Assembly (NCBI GenBank): GCA_963776465.1
Contig: CAVZMV010000001.1
Location: 310,001 to 374,000 of the forward strand
Reading direction: 5' to 3'
Length of the DNA stretch: 64,000 bases
DNA from: DASRHK01 sp963776465
GTDB taxonomy: Bacteria > Pseudomonadota > Gammaproteobacteria > Nevskiales > Nevskiaceae
Part shown: positions 1 to 8,003 of the stretch, one piece after another
How positions within the stretch are numbered: the first letter of the stretch is position 1
How the letters are laid out: every line of letters begins with the position of its first letter
Notes under the pieces: model-generated
The model's input: only the letters and a program-made list of their open reading frames with translations
Told to the model about the DNA's origin: nothing
Database searches by the model: none
Translations under genes and position numbers: made by a program

Positions 1-1349
1 TGATCGCGCATCACCGCGGCGTCATCAACTGCATGGAAGGCACGCGCGCACGCATCAGCCTTGCGCCGAGTGACGCGCTGCTGGCGATCGCCACCTACGC
101 GTTCGACGCCTCGATCCTGGAGCTCTACATGCCGCTGCTGTTCGGCGCGCGGCTGGTGCTCGCCACCGAGGAAGAGACCAAGGACGGCGCCCTGCTCGCC
201 CGCGCGATCGAGCGCCACGGCATCACCCGCATCTTCACCGCTCCCTCGGCCTGGCGCCTGCTGCTCGCCGCCGACTGGCAGGGCAAGAAGGATCTCGTCG
301 GCATCTCCTGGGCGGAGCCGCTGACGCCGGACCTGGCGCGCGCGCTGCTGCCGCGCATGAAGGAGCTGTGGAATCTCTACGGCCCCACCGAGGCCACCGT
401 CTGGATGCTCGGCTGCCGGATCACCGACGCCGACGCGACCATCACCATCGGCACGCCGATGGCCAACACGCGCGCCTACATCCTGGACGATCAGCGCCGT
501 CCGGTGCCCGCGGGCGTCACCGGCGAGCTGTACGTCGGCGGCGCGGGCGTGGCGATCGGCTATCTCAACCGCCCCGAGCTCACCGGCGAGCGCTTCGTCG
601 CCGATCCCTTCGAACAGGGACGTTCAAGTGCGGACGCGGGACAGGACGTCCGGTTTGCGTCCGCGAGCGCGATGAACGCGCGCATGTACCGCACCGGAGA
701 TCTCGCGCGCTGGACCGCCGACGGCGACGTGGAGTGCCTCGGCCGCATCGACCACCAGGTGAAGCTGCGCGGCTTCCGCATCGAGCTGCCCGAGATCGAG
801 GCCGCGCTCAAGCTCTGCGCCGGTGTCGACGAGTGCGCCTGCGGCGTGCGCGAGCGTGCGCCCGGCGATCCGCGCCTGGTGGCGTGGGTGAAGCTGCGCG
901 ACGAGGTCGGCGCCACCGCTTCCGACCTGCGCCAGGAGCTGCGCGAGCGGCTGCCCTCCTACATGGTGCCGCAGCACTTCCGCGTGCTCGACGCGCTGCC
1001 GCGCCTGCCCAACGGCAAGCTCGACCGCCAGGGCCTGCCCAATCCGTTCGCGCAGACCGAGGAGGTCGCGCGCGCGGCGCCGCGCACGCCGGCCGAGGAG
1101 CGCATCGCCACGATCTGGCGCGAAGTGCTGGGCCACGATTCCTTCGGCGTCGGCGACCGCTTCCTGGACGTCGGTGGCCATTCGCTGCTGGCCGTGGACG
1201 TCGCCGTGAAGCTGCGCGACGCCTTCGGCGCCAAGCTGCTGCTGCGCGAGGTGATGACCGACACGCTGGCGCAGCTGGCCCTGGATTGCAGCGCCAGCGC
1301 CGCGGCGTGCGGCACCGCGGGCGTGCAGCTCGTGGCCGAGGGCCGCTGA
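1..1349 (+). CDS. NRPS-like adenylation + carrier protein, 5' truncated by window
   Basis: The reading frame is open from the first base (first full codon at 3), so the gene begins outside the window. Adenylation-domain core motifs appear in order: FDAS of A4, NLYGPTEATVW (A5), GELYVGGAGVAIGYL (A6), YRTGDLARW (A7), LGRIDHQVKLRGFRIEL (A8) and LPNGKLDR with the A10 lysine. A carrier domain with the phosphopantetheine Ser in DVGGHSLL follows. There is no condensation or thioesterase domain in the visible part, so this looks like a stand-alone A-PCP loader that activates a carboxylic or amino acid as an adenylate and tethers it. Two alpha/beta hydrolase genes follow immediately, one base after the stop and then overlapping, suggesting a single operon that modifies a polysaccharide or makes a small acyl product. 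The substrate is unknown. Confidence 0.9.
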   Translation, partial: IAHHRGVINCMEGTRARISLAPSDALLAIATYAFDASILELYMPLLFGARLVLATEEETKDGALLARAIERHGITRIFTAPSAWRLLLAADWQGKKDLVGISWAEPLTPDLARALLPRMKELWNLYGPTEATVWMLGCRITDADATITIGTPMANTRAYILDDQRRPVPAGVTGELYVGGAGVAIGYLNRPELTGERFVADPFEQGRSSADAGQDVRFASASAMNARMYRTGDLARWTADGDVECLGRIDHQVKLRGFRIELPEIEAALKLCAGVDECACGVRERAPGDPRLVAWVKLRDEVGATASDLRQELRERLPSYMVPQHFRVLDALPRLPNGKLDRQGLPNPFAQTEEVARAAPRTPAEERIATIWREVLGHDSFGVGDRFLDVGGHSLLAVDVAVKLRDAFGAKLLLREVMTDTLAQLALDCSASAAACGTAGVQLVAEGR

Positions 1350-1350
1350 C

Positions 1351-2106
1351 ATGGAGCCGATCTATTTCGGACCGCGCGGCCGCCTGTTCGGCCTGCGCTC
1401 CGAGGCTATGGGCAAGCCGCGGCGCACCGCCGTGCTCATCTGCCACAGCTGGGGCGTGGAGTACATGCGCAGCTATCGCGCGTTGTATCTGCTGGCGCAG
1501 CAGCTGGCGGCGCGCGGCTTCGAGACGCTGCGCTTCGATTACTCCGGCACCGGCGACTCCGCCGATCCCGCCGACGGCATGACGCTGGATTGCTGGATCG
1601 AGGACATCCGCTGCGCCGCGCGCGAGCTGCGCGAGCTCTCCGGCGCCGACCGCGTCTGCCTGCTCGGGCTGCGTCTCGGCGGCCTCCTGGCGCTGCGCGC
1701 CGCGACCGAAGGCCTGCGCGCCGACGCCACGGCGCTGTGGGACCTGCCGGAGTCCGGCCTGCACTGGATCTCCGAGCTGCAGGAGCTGGATCGCCTGCAC
1801 TACGCACGCAAGAACCGCTACCTGCCCGCGGCGCTGCGCCTGGCGCCCCTGCCCGGCGAGCTTCTCGGCTGCCCGTGGCCGGCGCCGCTGGACAAGGCGG
1901 TGGCAACGCTTTCGCCGACGGCGCCGACGACGACACAGCTCATCAACCTGCGCAGCGACGATCTGCCCGCAGCGCGTCTCCCCGGCGAGGAGATCCGGCT
2001 GCCGGACGCCGCGCACTGGAAGGACGTGAACTGGCTGACGCGCCCGTGGATCCCGGCCGGCACGCAGAAGGTCATCGGCGACGTGCTGTCCGAGCGCCTG
2101 CAATGA
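1351..2106 (+). CDS. alpha/beta hydrolase-fold protein, nucleophile Ser missing
   Basis: 251 aa, starting one base after the stop of the A-PCP gene. The fold signature is visible: strand plus oxyanion region (VLICHSWG, about residues 29-36), LRFDYSGTGDS (about 60-70) and the nucleophile elbow LLGLRLGG near residue 108. The residue normally Ser in G-x-S-x-G is Arg here, so a classical serine hydrolase mechanism is doubtful. Paired hydrolase-fold genes next to an AMP-forming ligase and carrier resemble the two hydrolases found in exosortase-A-type exopolysaccharide clusters (family knowledge; assignment is inference). It overlaps the next gene by 4 bases (ATGA), which implies translational coupling. 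Confidence 0.8.
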   Translation: MEPIYFGPRGRLFGLRSEAMGKPRRTAVLICHSWGVEYMRSYRALYLLAQQLAARGFETLRFDYSGTGDSADPADGMTLDCWIEDIRCAARELRELSGADRVCLLGLRLGGLLALRAATEGLRADATALWDLPESGLHWISELQELDRLHYARKNRYLPAALRLAPLPGELLGCPWPAPLDKAVATLSPTAPTTTQLINLRSDDLPAARLPGEEIRLPDAAHWKDVNWLTRPWIPAGTQKVIGDVLSERLQ

Positions 2107-3008
2107 AAGAGCGCGCGCTCCAGTTCGGGCCCGATCGCCGCCTCATCGGCATCCTGTCCCTGCCGGACATCTCCGATCCGTCGCGGCCGGCGATCCTGAT
2201 CCCCAACACCGGCGTGGAGCATCGCGTCGGCCCCAACCGCCTGCACATCCAGCTGGCCCGCGCGTTCGCGCGCCTGGGCTTCGTGACGCTGCGCATGGAC
2301 ATCTCGGGCATGGGCGACAGCGGCCTGCCCGCGGACGGCAGCCGCGGCGACGCGGTCGCCGACCTGCGCGCGGCGATGGACCAGCTCGAGCGCATGGGAC
2401 TGGCCAAGCGCTTCGCGGCGGTCGGCCTGTGCTCGGGCGGCAACGACGCGCATCAGCTGGCGCGCGCGGACGAGCGCATCGTCGGCGCTGCCTTCATCGA
2501 CCACTACCAGTACCGCACGATGCGCGCGGCCTTGCGGCACCTGATGCAGAAGCTGTCGGAGCCGCGGCGTGTCCTCAACTTCATCCGCCGCAAGTGGAAC
2601 GAGCTGTCCGGCAAGCCGCCCGCGGAGTTCGACCCCGAGCTGCTGAGCTTCTTCGAGCAGCCCGCGCGCGAAGCCTTCCTGGCCGATCTCGAGCGCTTCA
2701 TGCACCGCCGTGTGGCGCTGTTCTTCCTCTACACCGGCGAGAACCAGAACGAGTACAACTATCCCTCGCAGCTCTACGACGTGTTCCCGGCGCTGCGCGG
2801 CTATCCTCTGCACACGCTGCACTACGTGCCGCGCTGCGACCACACCTTCACCCACGTGCAGATGCGTGCCGAGCTCATCGCTGCGCTGGAGCTGTGGCTG
2901 CTGCAGCAGGTGCTGCCGGCTCGCGAGCTGGCCGCCACCGCAGCCGACGATCCGGCGGTGCGCGCCGCACCCGCTTTCGGCGAGCTGATGCTGACGCCGA
3001 CGAAGTAA
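2103..3008 (+). CDS. alpha/beta hydrolase-fold protein with Cys at nucleophile position
   Basis: 301 aa. The start was chosen at the ATGA overlap with the upstream hydrolase gene; the frame is open further upstream but only over the neighbour. Visible hydrolase features are ILIPNTGVEHRVGPNR, LRMDISGMGDSG and the elbow AVGLCSGGNDA, where Cys replaces Ser. A late CDHTF carries a plausible catalytic His. It is probably the partner of the preceding hydrolase, acting on a carrier-bound or polysaccharide-linked acyl group. The middle section (IRRKWNEL...) is a cap-like insertion. It is the last gene of the operon, with an 81-bp gap before an unrelated run of small genes. Confidence 0.8.
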   Translation: MKERALQFGPDRRLIGILSLPDISDPSRPAILIPNTGVEHRVGPNRLHIQLARAFARLGFVTLRMDISGMGDSGLPADGSRGDAVADLRAAMDQLERMGLAKRFAAVGLCSGGNDAHQLARADERIVGAAFIDHYQYRTMRAALRHLMQKLSEPRRVLNFIRRKWNELSGKPPAEFDPELLSFFEQPAREAFLADLERFMHRRVALFFLYTGENQNEYNYPSQLYDVFPALRGYPLHTLHYVPRCDHTFTHVQMRAELIAALELWLLQQVLPARELAATAADDPAVRAAPAFGELMLTPTK

Positions 3009-3089
3009 CGCTTCCAGAAGACTGCCAGAGCGCGGTCGAATTCTCCCCGTCGTAGGATTGGCGCCGGGAGAATTGGAACTGGAGCGTTC

Positions 3090-3485
3090 ATGTCGACCCG
3101 CCTCGCCTCATGCAGCTGTGGCCAGCTGACGGCCAAGGTCACCGGTGCGCCGGTGCGCATCTCCATCTGCCACTGCCTGGCCTGCCAGCGGCGGACCGGC
3201 AGCGTCTTCGGCGAGCAGGCGCGATATCCGCGCGAGAACGTGACCGTCTCAGGGACCTCGACCGAATACCTTCGCGCTGGCGATGAAGGCCCGGGCGCCA
3301 GGTTCCACTTCTGCCCGACGTGCGGCGCGACCGTGTACTACGAGCTGGTGGCGCTGGACGGGTTCATCGCGATCCCTGTCGGCGCCTTCGCCGATCCAGC
3401 CTTCCCGGCACCGCGGATTTCCGTGTACGAATCGCGGATGCACGCATGGGTCGTTCCGCCACCGGATGCGGAGCACATCCCGTGA
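3090..3485 (+). CDS. GFA / CENP-V family zinc protein
   Basis: 131 aa. The N-terminal CSCGQL and CHCLACQ pairs plus the later CPTCGATVYY are the zinc-ligand Cys clusters of the glutathione-dependent formaldehyde-activating (GFA) fold, and the length fits the family. The start at 3090 is preceded by a GGAG ribosome site about 9 bases upstream. It heads a six-gene plus-strand run in which most genes overlap or nearly touch. A following glutathione S-transferase fits a glutathione/aldehyde theme, but many GFA-fold proteins have no proven activity. Confidence 0.9.
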   Translation: MSTRLASCSCGQLTAKVTGAPVRISICHCLACQRRTGSVFGEQARYPRENVTVSGTSTEYLRAGDEGPGARFHFCPTCGATVYYELVALDGFIAIPVGAFADPAFPAPRISVYESRMHAWVVPPPDAEHIP

Positions 3486-4150
3486 CCGTCCCCACCATAA
3501 CCGCCTTCGAAGCGTCGCCCGATCGCGGACAGGGGATGGCGCGCGACATGCCGGTGCGCTGGGCGCTGGAGGAAGTGGGACAACCGTACGAGGTTCGCCT
3601 CGTGTCGTTCAGCGCGATGAAGCAGGCCGCGCATCGCGCGCTGCAGCCGTTCGGGCAAATCCCGACCTACGAGGAAGGCGATCTGGTCCTGTTCGAGTCC
3701 GGCGCGATCGTATTCCACATCGCCGAGCGCCACGCCGGCCTCCTGCCGCGGGATGCGAATGCCCGGGCGCGCGCAATCACGTGGATGTTTGCGGCGCTGA
3801 GCTCGGTGGAGCCGCCGATCGTGCAGAGCGAGGTTGCCGAGTACCTCGAGCACGACAAGAGCTGGTACCGGGAGCGCCAGCCGCTGGTCGAGGACCGCAT
3901 CCGCAGCCGTCTGGGCGAGCTGTCCAGGCGGCTTGGGAATGCGGACTGGCTCGACGGCGCGTTCAGCGCCGGTGATCTGCTGATGGTGCAGGTGCTGCGC
4001 AGGCTCGGCGGCTCGAGCCTGCTCGCGGAGCACCCGAACCTCGGCGCCTACGTCGCGCGCGGCGAAGCGCGGCCGGCCTTCAAGCGCGCGTTCGCGGCGC
4101 AGCTGGCGGTTTTTTCAGACAAGGTTTCAACGCTCGGAGATCAACAATGA
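3482..4150 (+). CDS. glutathione S-transferase family protein
   Basis: 222 aa from a GTG start overlapping the GFA stop by 4 bases. The N-terminal thioredoxin-like half includes MPVRWALEEVGQPYE, FGQIPTYEEGDLVLFESGAIVFHIAER (the cis-Pro and ES glutathione-binding signature), followed by an all-helical C-terminal half ending in EARPAFKRAF. Cytoplasmic conjugation or thiol chemistry is expected from the family. The reading frame extends upstream without a better start. It overlaps the next gene by 4 bases. Confidence 0.9.
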   Translation: MTVPTITAFEASPDRGQGMARDMPVRWALEEVGQPYEVRLVSFSAMKQAAHRALQPFGQIPTYEEGDLVLFESGAIVFHIAERHAGLLPRDANARARAITWMFAALSSVEPPIVQSEVAEYLEHDKSWYRERQPLVEDRIRSRLGELSRRLGNADWLDGAFSAGDLLMVQVLRRLGGSSLLAEHPNLGAYVARGEARPAFKRAFAAQLAVFSDKVSTLGDQQ

Positions 4151-4527
4151 AAAGAGTCACCGGCATCGGCGGCATCTTCTTCAGCGCGAAGGACCCGGTT
4201 GCCCTGCGCGCCTGGTACAAGAGGCATCTGGGGATCGACGTCCAGGACTGGGGCGGCACCGCGTTCCAGTGGGTGGACGCTTCGGGCACGCCCGTCGGCG
4301 GAACGACCGTCTGGTCGATCGGCGGCGGCGATTACTTCGCCCCGAGCAAGTCGTCGTTCATGGTCAACTATCGCGTCGCCGACCTGCGCGCCCTGCTGCA
4401 GGTGCTTCGCGACGAAGGCTGCGAGGTCCTGGAGAAGACCGATGACTCCGAGTTCGGCAAGTTCGGCTGGGTGATGGACCCCGAGGGCAACAAGGTGGAG
4501 CTGTGGCAGCCGCCGGAAGGGCAATGA
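4147..4527 (+). CDS. VOC (glyoxalase/bleomycin-resistance) family protein
   Basis: 126 aa single VOC unit. It opens GIGGIFFSAKDPVALRAWYKRHLG and ends with the typical FGWVMDPEGNKVELWQP strand carrying the metal-ligand Glu. Both neighbours overlap by 4 bases, giving a translationally coupled run. Family members bind metals and isomerise, cleave or sequester small molecules. The substrate is not predictable from sequence. Confidence 0.9.
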   Translation: MKRVTGIGGIFFSAKDPVALRAWYKRHLGIDVQDWGGTAFQWVDASGTPVGGTTVWSIGGGDYFAPSKSSFMVNYRVADLRALLQVLRDEGCEVLEKTDDSEFGKFGWVMDPEGNKVELWQPPEGQ

Positions 4528-4937
4528 GGCAAATGGCTGGCTACTCCGGCAAGACGCTCGCTGCCAAGCTCGGGATCAAGGAAGACGCGATCGTCAGCAC
4601 CGTCGGCGCGCCGAAGAACTACGCGATGCTCATCTCGCCGATTCCGCGCGGCGCGACGATCACCGCGCGCGTCGCCGCCGACGCGGATCTGGTCCACGTG
4701 TTCTCGACCGAGAAGTCGGAGCTCGCCAAGCACTTGAAGGCGCTGCGCAAGGACTTGCGGCCCGACACCGCGGTCTGGGTATCCTGGCCGAAGAAAGCGT
4801 CCCGCCTGCCGACCGACATCACCGAGGACACGATCCGCGCGCTCGCCCTGCCGCTGGGATTCGTCGACGTGAAGGTCTGCGCCGTCAACGACGTGTGGTC
4901 GGGCCTCAAGCTCGTCGTCCGCAAGGAGCTTCGATAG
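4524..4937 (+). CDS. DUF3052-type small protein
   Basis: 137 aa. The start was taken at the ATG overlapping the VOC stop; an upstream alternative (4503) would lie wholly inside the VOC gene. The protein has the pattern GYSGKTLAAKLGIKED...NYAMLISPIP...VHVFSTEKSEL...AVWVSWPKKASR, which I recall as the DUF3052 family (function unknown, possibly related to SAM-dependent methyltransferase folds but short). It is co-transcribed with GFA/GST/VOC genes by overlap. Confidence 0.8.
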   Translation: MRQMAGYSGKTLAAKLGIKEDAIVSTVGAPKNYAMLISPIPRGATITARVAADADLVHVFSTEKSELAKHLKALRKDLRPDTAVWVSWPKKASRLPTDITEDTIRALALPLGFVDVKVCAVNDVWSGLKLVVRKELR

Positions 4938-4943
4938 CGCACC

Positions 4944-5339
4944 ATGCCTCGTCCAAACCCTCTGCTGACCATCGCAGCAGTTCTCTACGTCGCAGCGGCG
5001 CTGCCGCTGCTGTTTGCGCCCGACGAAGTCATCGCCGCCAGTGGCGGCGCGTCCTCCCCGCCGTTGCTCGCCGTCGTGCAGCTTCTGGGCTGTGCGCTAT
5101 TCGGGTTCGGCATCCTCGACTGGATGACGCGCTACTGCCGCACCGACGGGATTTTCGGACGTCCCGTGGTCGTGGCGAATCTCAGCCATACCGCCAGCGC
5201 GGCTTTACTGCTGGCGCACATCGCCTTGCGCGGCGGCCGTTCGCCGCTTTTGCTGGCCGCGATGGCGACATACGCGCTGCTGGCCGCCGGGTTCGCCGCG
5301 CAGATCTTCGCGCGGCGCGACCGGTCCGACACAAACTGA
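4944..5339 (+). CDS. small integral membrane protein, unknown
   Basis: 131 aa with about four hydrophobic segments (roughly residues 7-27, 38-58, 70-92 and 98-121) separated by short charged loops; the C-terminus RRDRSDTN is probably cytoplasmic. I do not recognise a named family. It lies 6 bp after the DUF3052 stop and 13 bp before a tautomerase-like gene, so it belongs to the same operon. Confidence 0.75.
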   Translation: MPRPNPLLTIAAVLYVAAALPLLFAPDEVIAASGGASSPPLLAVVQLLGCALFGFGILDWMTRYCRTDGIFGRPVVVANLSHTASAALLLAHIALRGGRSPLLLAAMATYALLAAGFAAQIFARRDRSDTN

Positions 5340-5352
5340 AAAAGGAGAGGCA

Positions 5353-5748
5353 ATGCCCGCGACGCTGATCGAGGTCCGTCGTCAGTACACGCCTGCGCAG
5401 GAGACCGCGTTGATGGAGGCCGTGCATGCGGCGCTGGTCGAGGCGTTCAGGATTCCGCCCGGCGACAAGACCGTCCGGCTGCTGGCGCACGAGCCGCATC
5501 GGCTGATGTGCGCGCCGCACCTGAAGACGCCGGAGCGGTTCACCCTGATCACCATCGACGCCTTCGCCGGCCGGACGATCCAGGCCAAGCGCGCGCTCTA
5601 CCAGGCCATCGTCCGCAATCTCGAGGCGTTGGACGTTCCGCGGGACCACGTCAAGATCGTGCTGCATGACGTGGCCCGCGAGAACTGGGGCATCCGCGGC
5701 GGACAGGCCGGATCCGACGTCGAGGTCGGATTCAAGATCGAGGTGTAG
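5353..5748 (+). CDS. tautomerase-fold protein
   Basis: 131 aa. Cleavage of Met1 would expose Pro2 (MPATLIEVRRQYT), the catalytic base of the 4-oxalocrotonate tautomerase superfamily, and the length suits a fused or long-chain member. A strong ribosome site (AAAGGAGAGG) precedes the ATG. It is the last gene of the small-enzyme operon and ends only 3 bp before the stop of the convergent adenylation gene on the other strand. Confidence 0.85.
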   Translation: MPATLIEVRRQYTPAQETALMEAVHAALVEAFRIPPGDKTVRLLAHEPHRLMCAPHLKTPERFTLITIDAFAGRTIQAKRALYQAIVRNLEALDVPRDHVKIVLHDVARENWGIRGGQAGSDVEVGFKIEV

Positions 5749-5751
5749 GCG

Positions 5752-7684
5752 CTACCGCGTCGCGCCCGCCTGCCCCATCGCCGGCACCGGCTTGGTCCGC
5801 ATGAAGCCCATGGTCTGGCGCCAGCCACCGGTCTTACTGAGCGCAGCTTCGCGCCGCGCCTTCTCGGAGCGGTTGATCCAGGCAGCGAGCGCGCCGACGC
5901 GCGGGTAGGTGAAGAGATCCATCAGCGCGATGTCGCTGCGCAGGCTCGACTTGATCAGCGCATGCGCCTGCTCCAGCTGCAGGGAGCTGCCGCCGAGGTC
6001 GAAGAAGCTGTCGTGGACCGTGACGTCGTCGTTGCCCAGCACTTCGCGCCAGATGCGCAGCAGCGTGGCTTCGACCGAGCTCGTCGACGCCCGGACCGTG
6101 CCGCTGGAGGGCGGGGCCGGAACCCGCTCGGCGAGCGCGGCGCGATCGACGTTGCCGCTGGACGTGAGCGGCAGCACGTCGAGCACCTGCACCACTTGCG
6201 GAACCATGTATTCGGCGAGCTCCTGATGCAGGTAGCTGCGCAGCTCGCCGGTGGACACGGCCCTGCCTGCAGGCGCCGTCACGAAAGCGGCGACGCGCCG
6301 CTGATCGACCTCGCCCACCGTGGTGACCGCCGCGTCGGCAACCATCCCGCTGCGGCGCAGGCAGGCTTCGATGGCGTCGAGCTCGACGCGACGGCCGTTG
6401 ATCTTGACCTGGCGATCGGCGCGGCTGAGCAGGTCGTAGCAGCCGTCTTCGCGACGGCGCACGCGATCACCGGTGCGGAACAGCCGCTGCACCATGCCGG
6501 CGGCGTGACTGAAGCGCTCGGCGGTGAGCTGCGGGCGATTGAGATAGCCGTGCGCCAGCGTGGCGCCGCCGACGCACAGCTCGCCTTCGCGGTTGTCGGT
6601 GATCGGGCGCTTGGCGTCATCCAGGACGAGCGCCTGCGTATGCGCCAGCGGCTGGCCGATCGGGAGCGGTCCGGTGACAGGCACGTCCGCCGGCACGACG
6701 TAGCAACAGCTGACGGTGGTGTTCTCGCTCGGTCCGTAGACCCAGATCAGCTTGGTGCCGGCGAGCGTCTGCCGCGCCTTCTCGACGTGGTAGGCCGAGG
6801 GCACGTCGCCGCCGCCGATGAGCAGCTGCTGGACGGGCAGCAGCGACTGCGGCCGCTGCTCGATGATCTGATGGAACATGCCGACGCCGAGCCAGGCTGT
6901 CGTCACGCCGTGGCGCGCGATGGTGTCGGCGATGGAGTCGGTCGATGCGTTCATCGCCGGGACGATGGCGAGCTTGCCGCCATTGCACAGCGCGCTCCAG
7001 ATCTCGAAGTTGGCGGCCTCGCAGGCCAGCGGCGCGACCTGCATGACCACCTGGTCGCGACCCACCGCGACGACGCCGCCTTCCTGCACCAGCCGCAGGA
7101 GGGCGCGATGGGGGATCTGCACGCCCTTGGGCTGACCGCTCGAGCCGAAGCTGTACATCAAGCAGGCGAGATCCTCGCCGTTGATCACCGGCATCGGCAG
7201 CGAGCGCCGGCCCGTCTCCAGGCGCGCCTCGGGACCGATGTCCACGGTCGGGCAGGCCCAGAATTGCACCTGGCGGCTCTGACGGATCTGTTCTTCGTGC
7301 ACCAGCATCAGCGCGGGCGTGGCGTCCTCGCAGATGTAGCGCAGGGTCTTGGCGGAATGCGAGGGATCGAACGGCAGGTAGGTGCCGCCGGCCTTGAGGA
7401 TGCCGATGATCGCGGCAGTGGTCTCGGGGCCGCGCGGCGCGTAGACGCCGACCAGCGTGCCGCGGCCGACGCCCTTCTCGACCAGCTTGCGCGCGACTGC
7501 GTCGGAGCGCGCGTCGAGCGCCCAGTACCGACAGCTCGCGGTTGCCCCACACCAGGGCGGTGCTGCCGCCACGCTCGGCAACCTGCCGGCGGAAAGCGTC
7601 GTGGATGGAATGCGGGCGATTCAGCTCTTTCTGGCGCTCCGCGGCTGCGTTCTGGCGGATGTCCTGCTTCTCGATGGCGGTCAT
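5752..7684 (-). CDS. NRPS-like adenylation + carrier protein, apparent 1-base frameshift
   Basis: Read with one base removed, this is a complete 643-aa A-PCP protein. The start is ATG at 7684, with GAGGGAA upstream. The first about 52 aa run in one frame (...STALVWGNRELS) and the rest in another (YWALDARSDAVARKL...). Removing one C after GTAC at 7525-7529 (plus-strand GTACCGA read as GTACGA) joins them into ELSYWALDAR, a normal A-domain start. Motifs: FGSSGQPKG (A3), YGPSENT (A5), GELCVGGATLAHGYL (A6), FRTGDRVRR (A7), ADRQVKINGRRVEL (A8), TSSGNVDR (A10, Lys replaced by Asn) and carrier DLGGSSLQ. The A4 region reads CEAANFEIW, so the usual substrate Asp is Glu. I judge the gene intact and the shift an artefact, but a real mutation is possible. 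Confidence 0.85.
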
Positions 7685-8003
7685 GACTTCCCTCTATAGC
7701 GGCTCTTCTGCGGCGTCTGCCCCCTCGGCCTTCGGCTTCGCGCTCGCTCCTGGAACGCATCGTGGCAAGACGCAATTTGACAATCTGTCCGTTAGCGCAC
7801 TTTTCGCGCGAACCAAACAAGAACGGCCGCGCGCAGCGGCCGCAGTCGATGAGGAAATTGCGTACGCAAACCCGTACCGAAAACCGTACGCAGCACCGTA
7901 CCGATCACCGTACACAAGCAGGGTCCGCTATCGGACAGATGATCGAGGCGTTGCGCCGCATCATGCATCCCAAGATCCACACGCAATTGGGGCAGGTAAA
8001 AAA
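7685..8003. other. divergent intergenic region, 319 bp
   Basis: It separates the minus-strand adenylation gene from the plus-strand sugar transferase. It should hold both promoters and contains a 12-bp tandem array at 7862-7914. The sugar-transferase frame is open through it (encoding a PYxxPYxxPY stretch), but a well-placed ribosome site (GGCAGGT, 7991-7997) precedes the ATG at 8004, so I treat the space as non-coding. Confidence 0.6.
7859..7918. repeat. five-unit 12-bp tandem repeat, each unit with GTAC
   Basis: GTAC begins at 7862, 7874, 7886, 7898 and 7910, exactly 12 bp apart. Units read CGTACSnnnnmC, alternating GTACG and GTACC. The spacing slightly exceeds one helical turn, which would fit a row of protein sites upstream of the sugar-transferase gene. 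No binding protein is known from the sequence. Confidence 0.8.

Noticed and set aside
808..2103. 431-aa minus-strand ORF across the adenylation and hydrolase genes
   Set aside because: Spans two clear plus-strand genes and translates to Arg-rich sequence without any motif.
5752..7684. Calling the adenylation gene (and the four other split genes) pseudogenes
   Set aside because: Each is broken by one base in the same GTAC context and is otherwise fully conserved, which fits an artefact better than decay.
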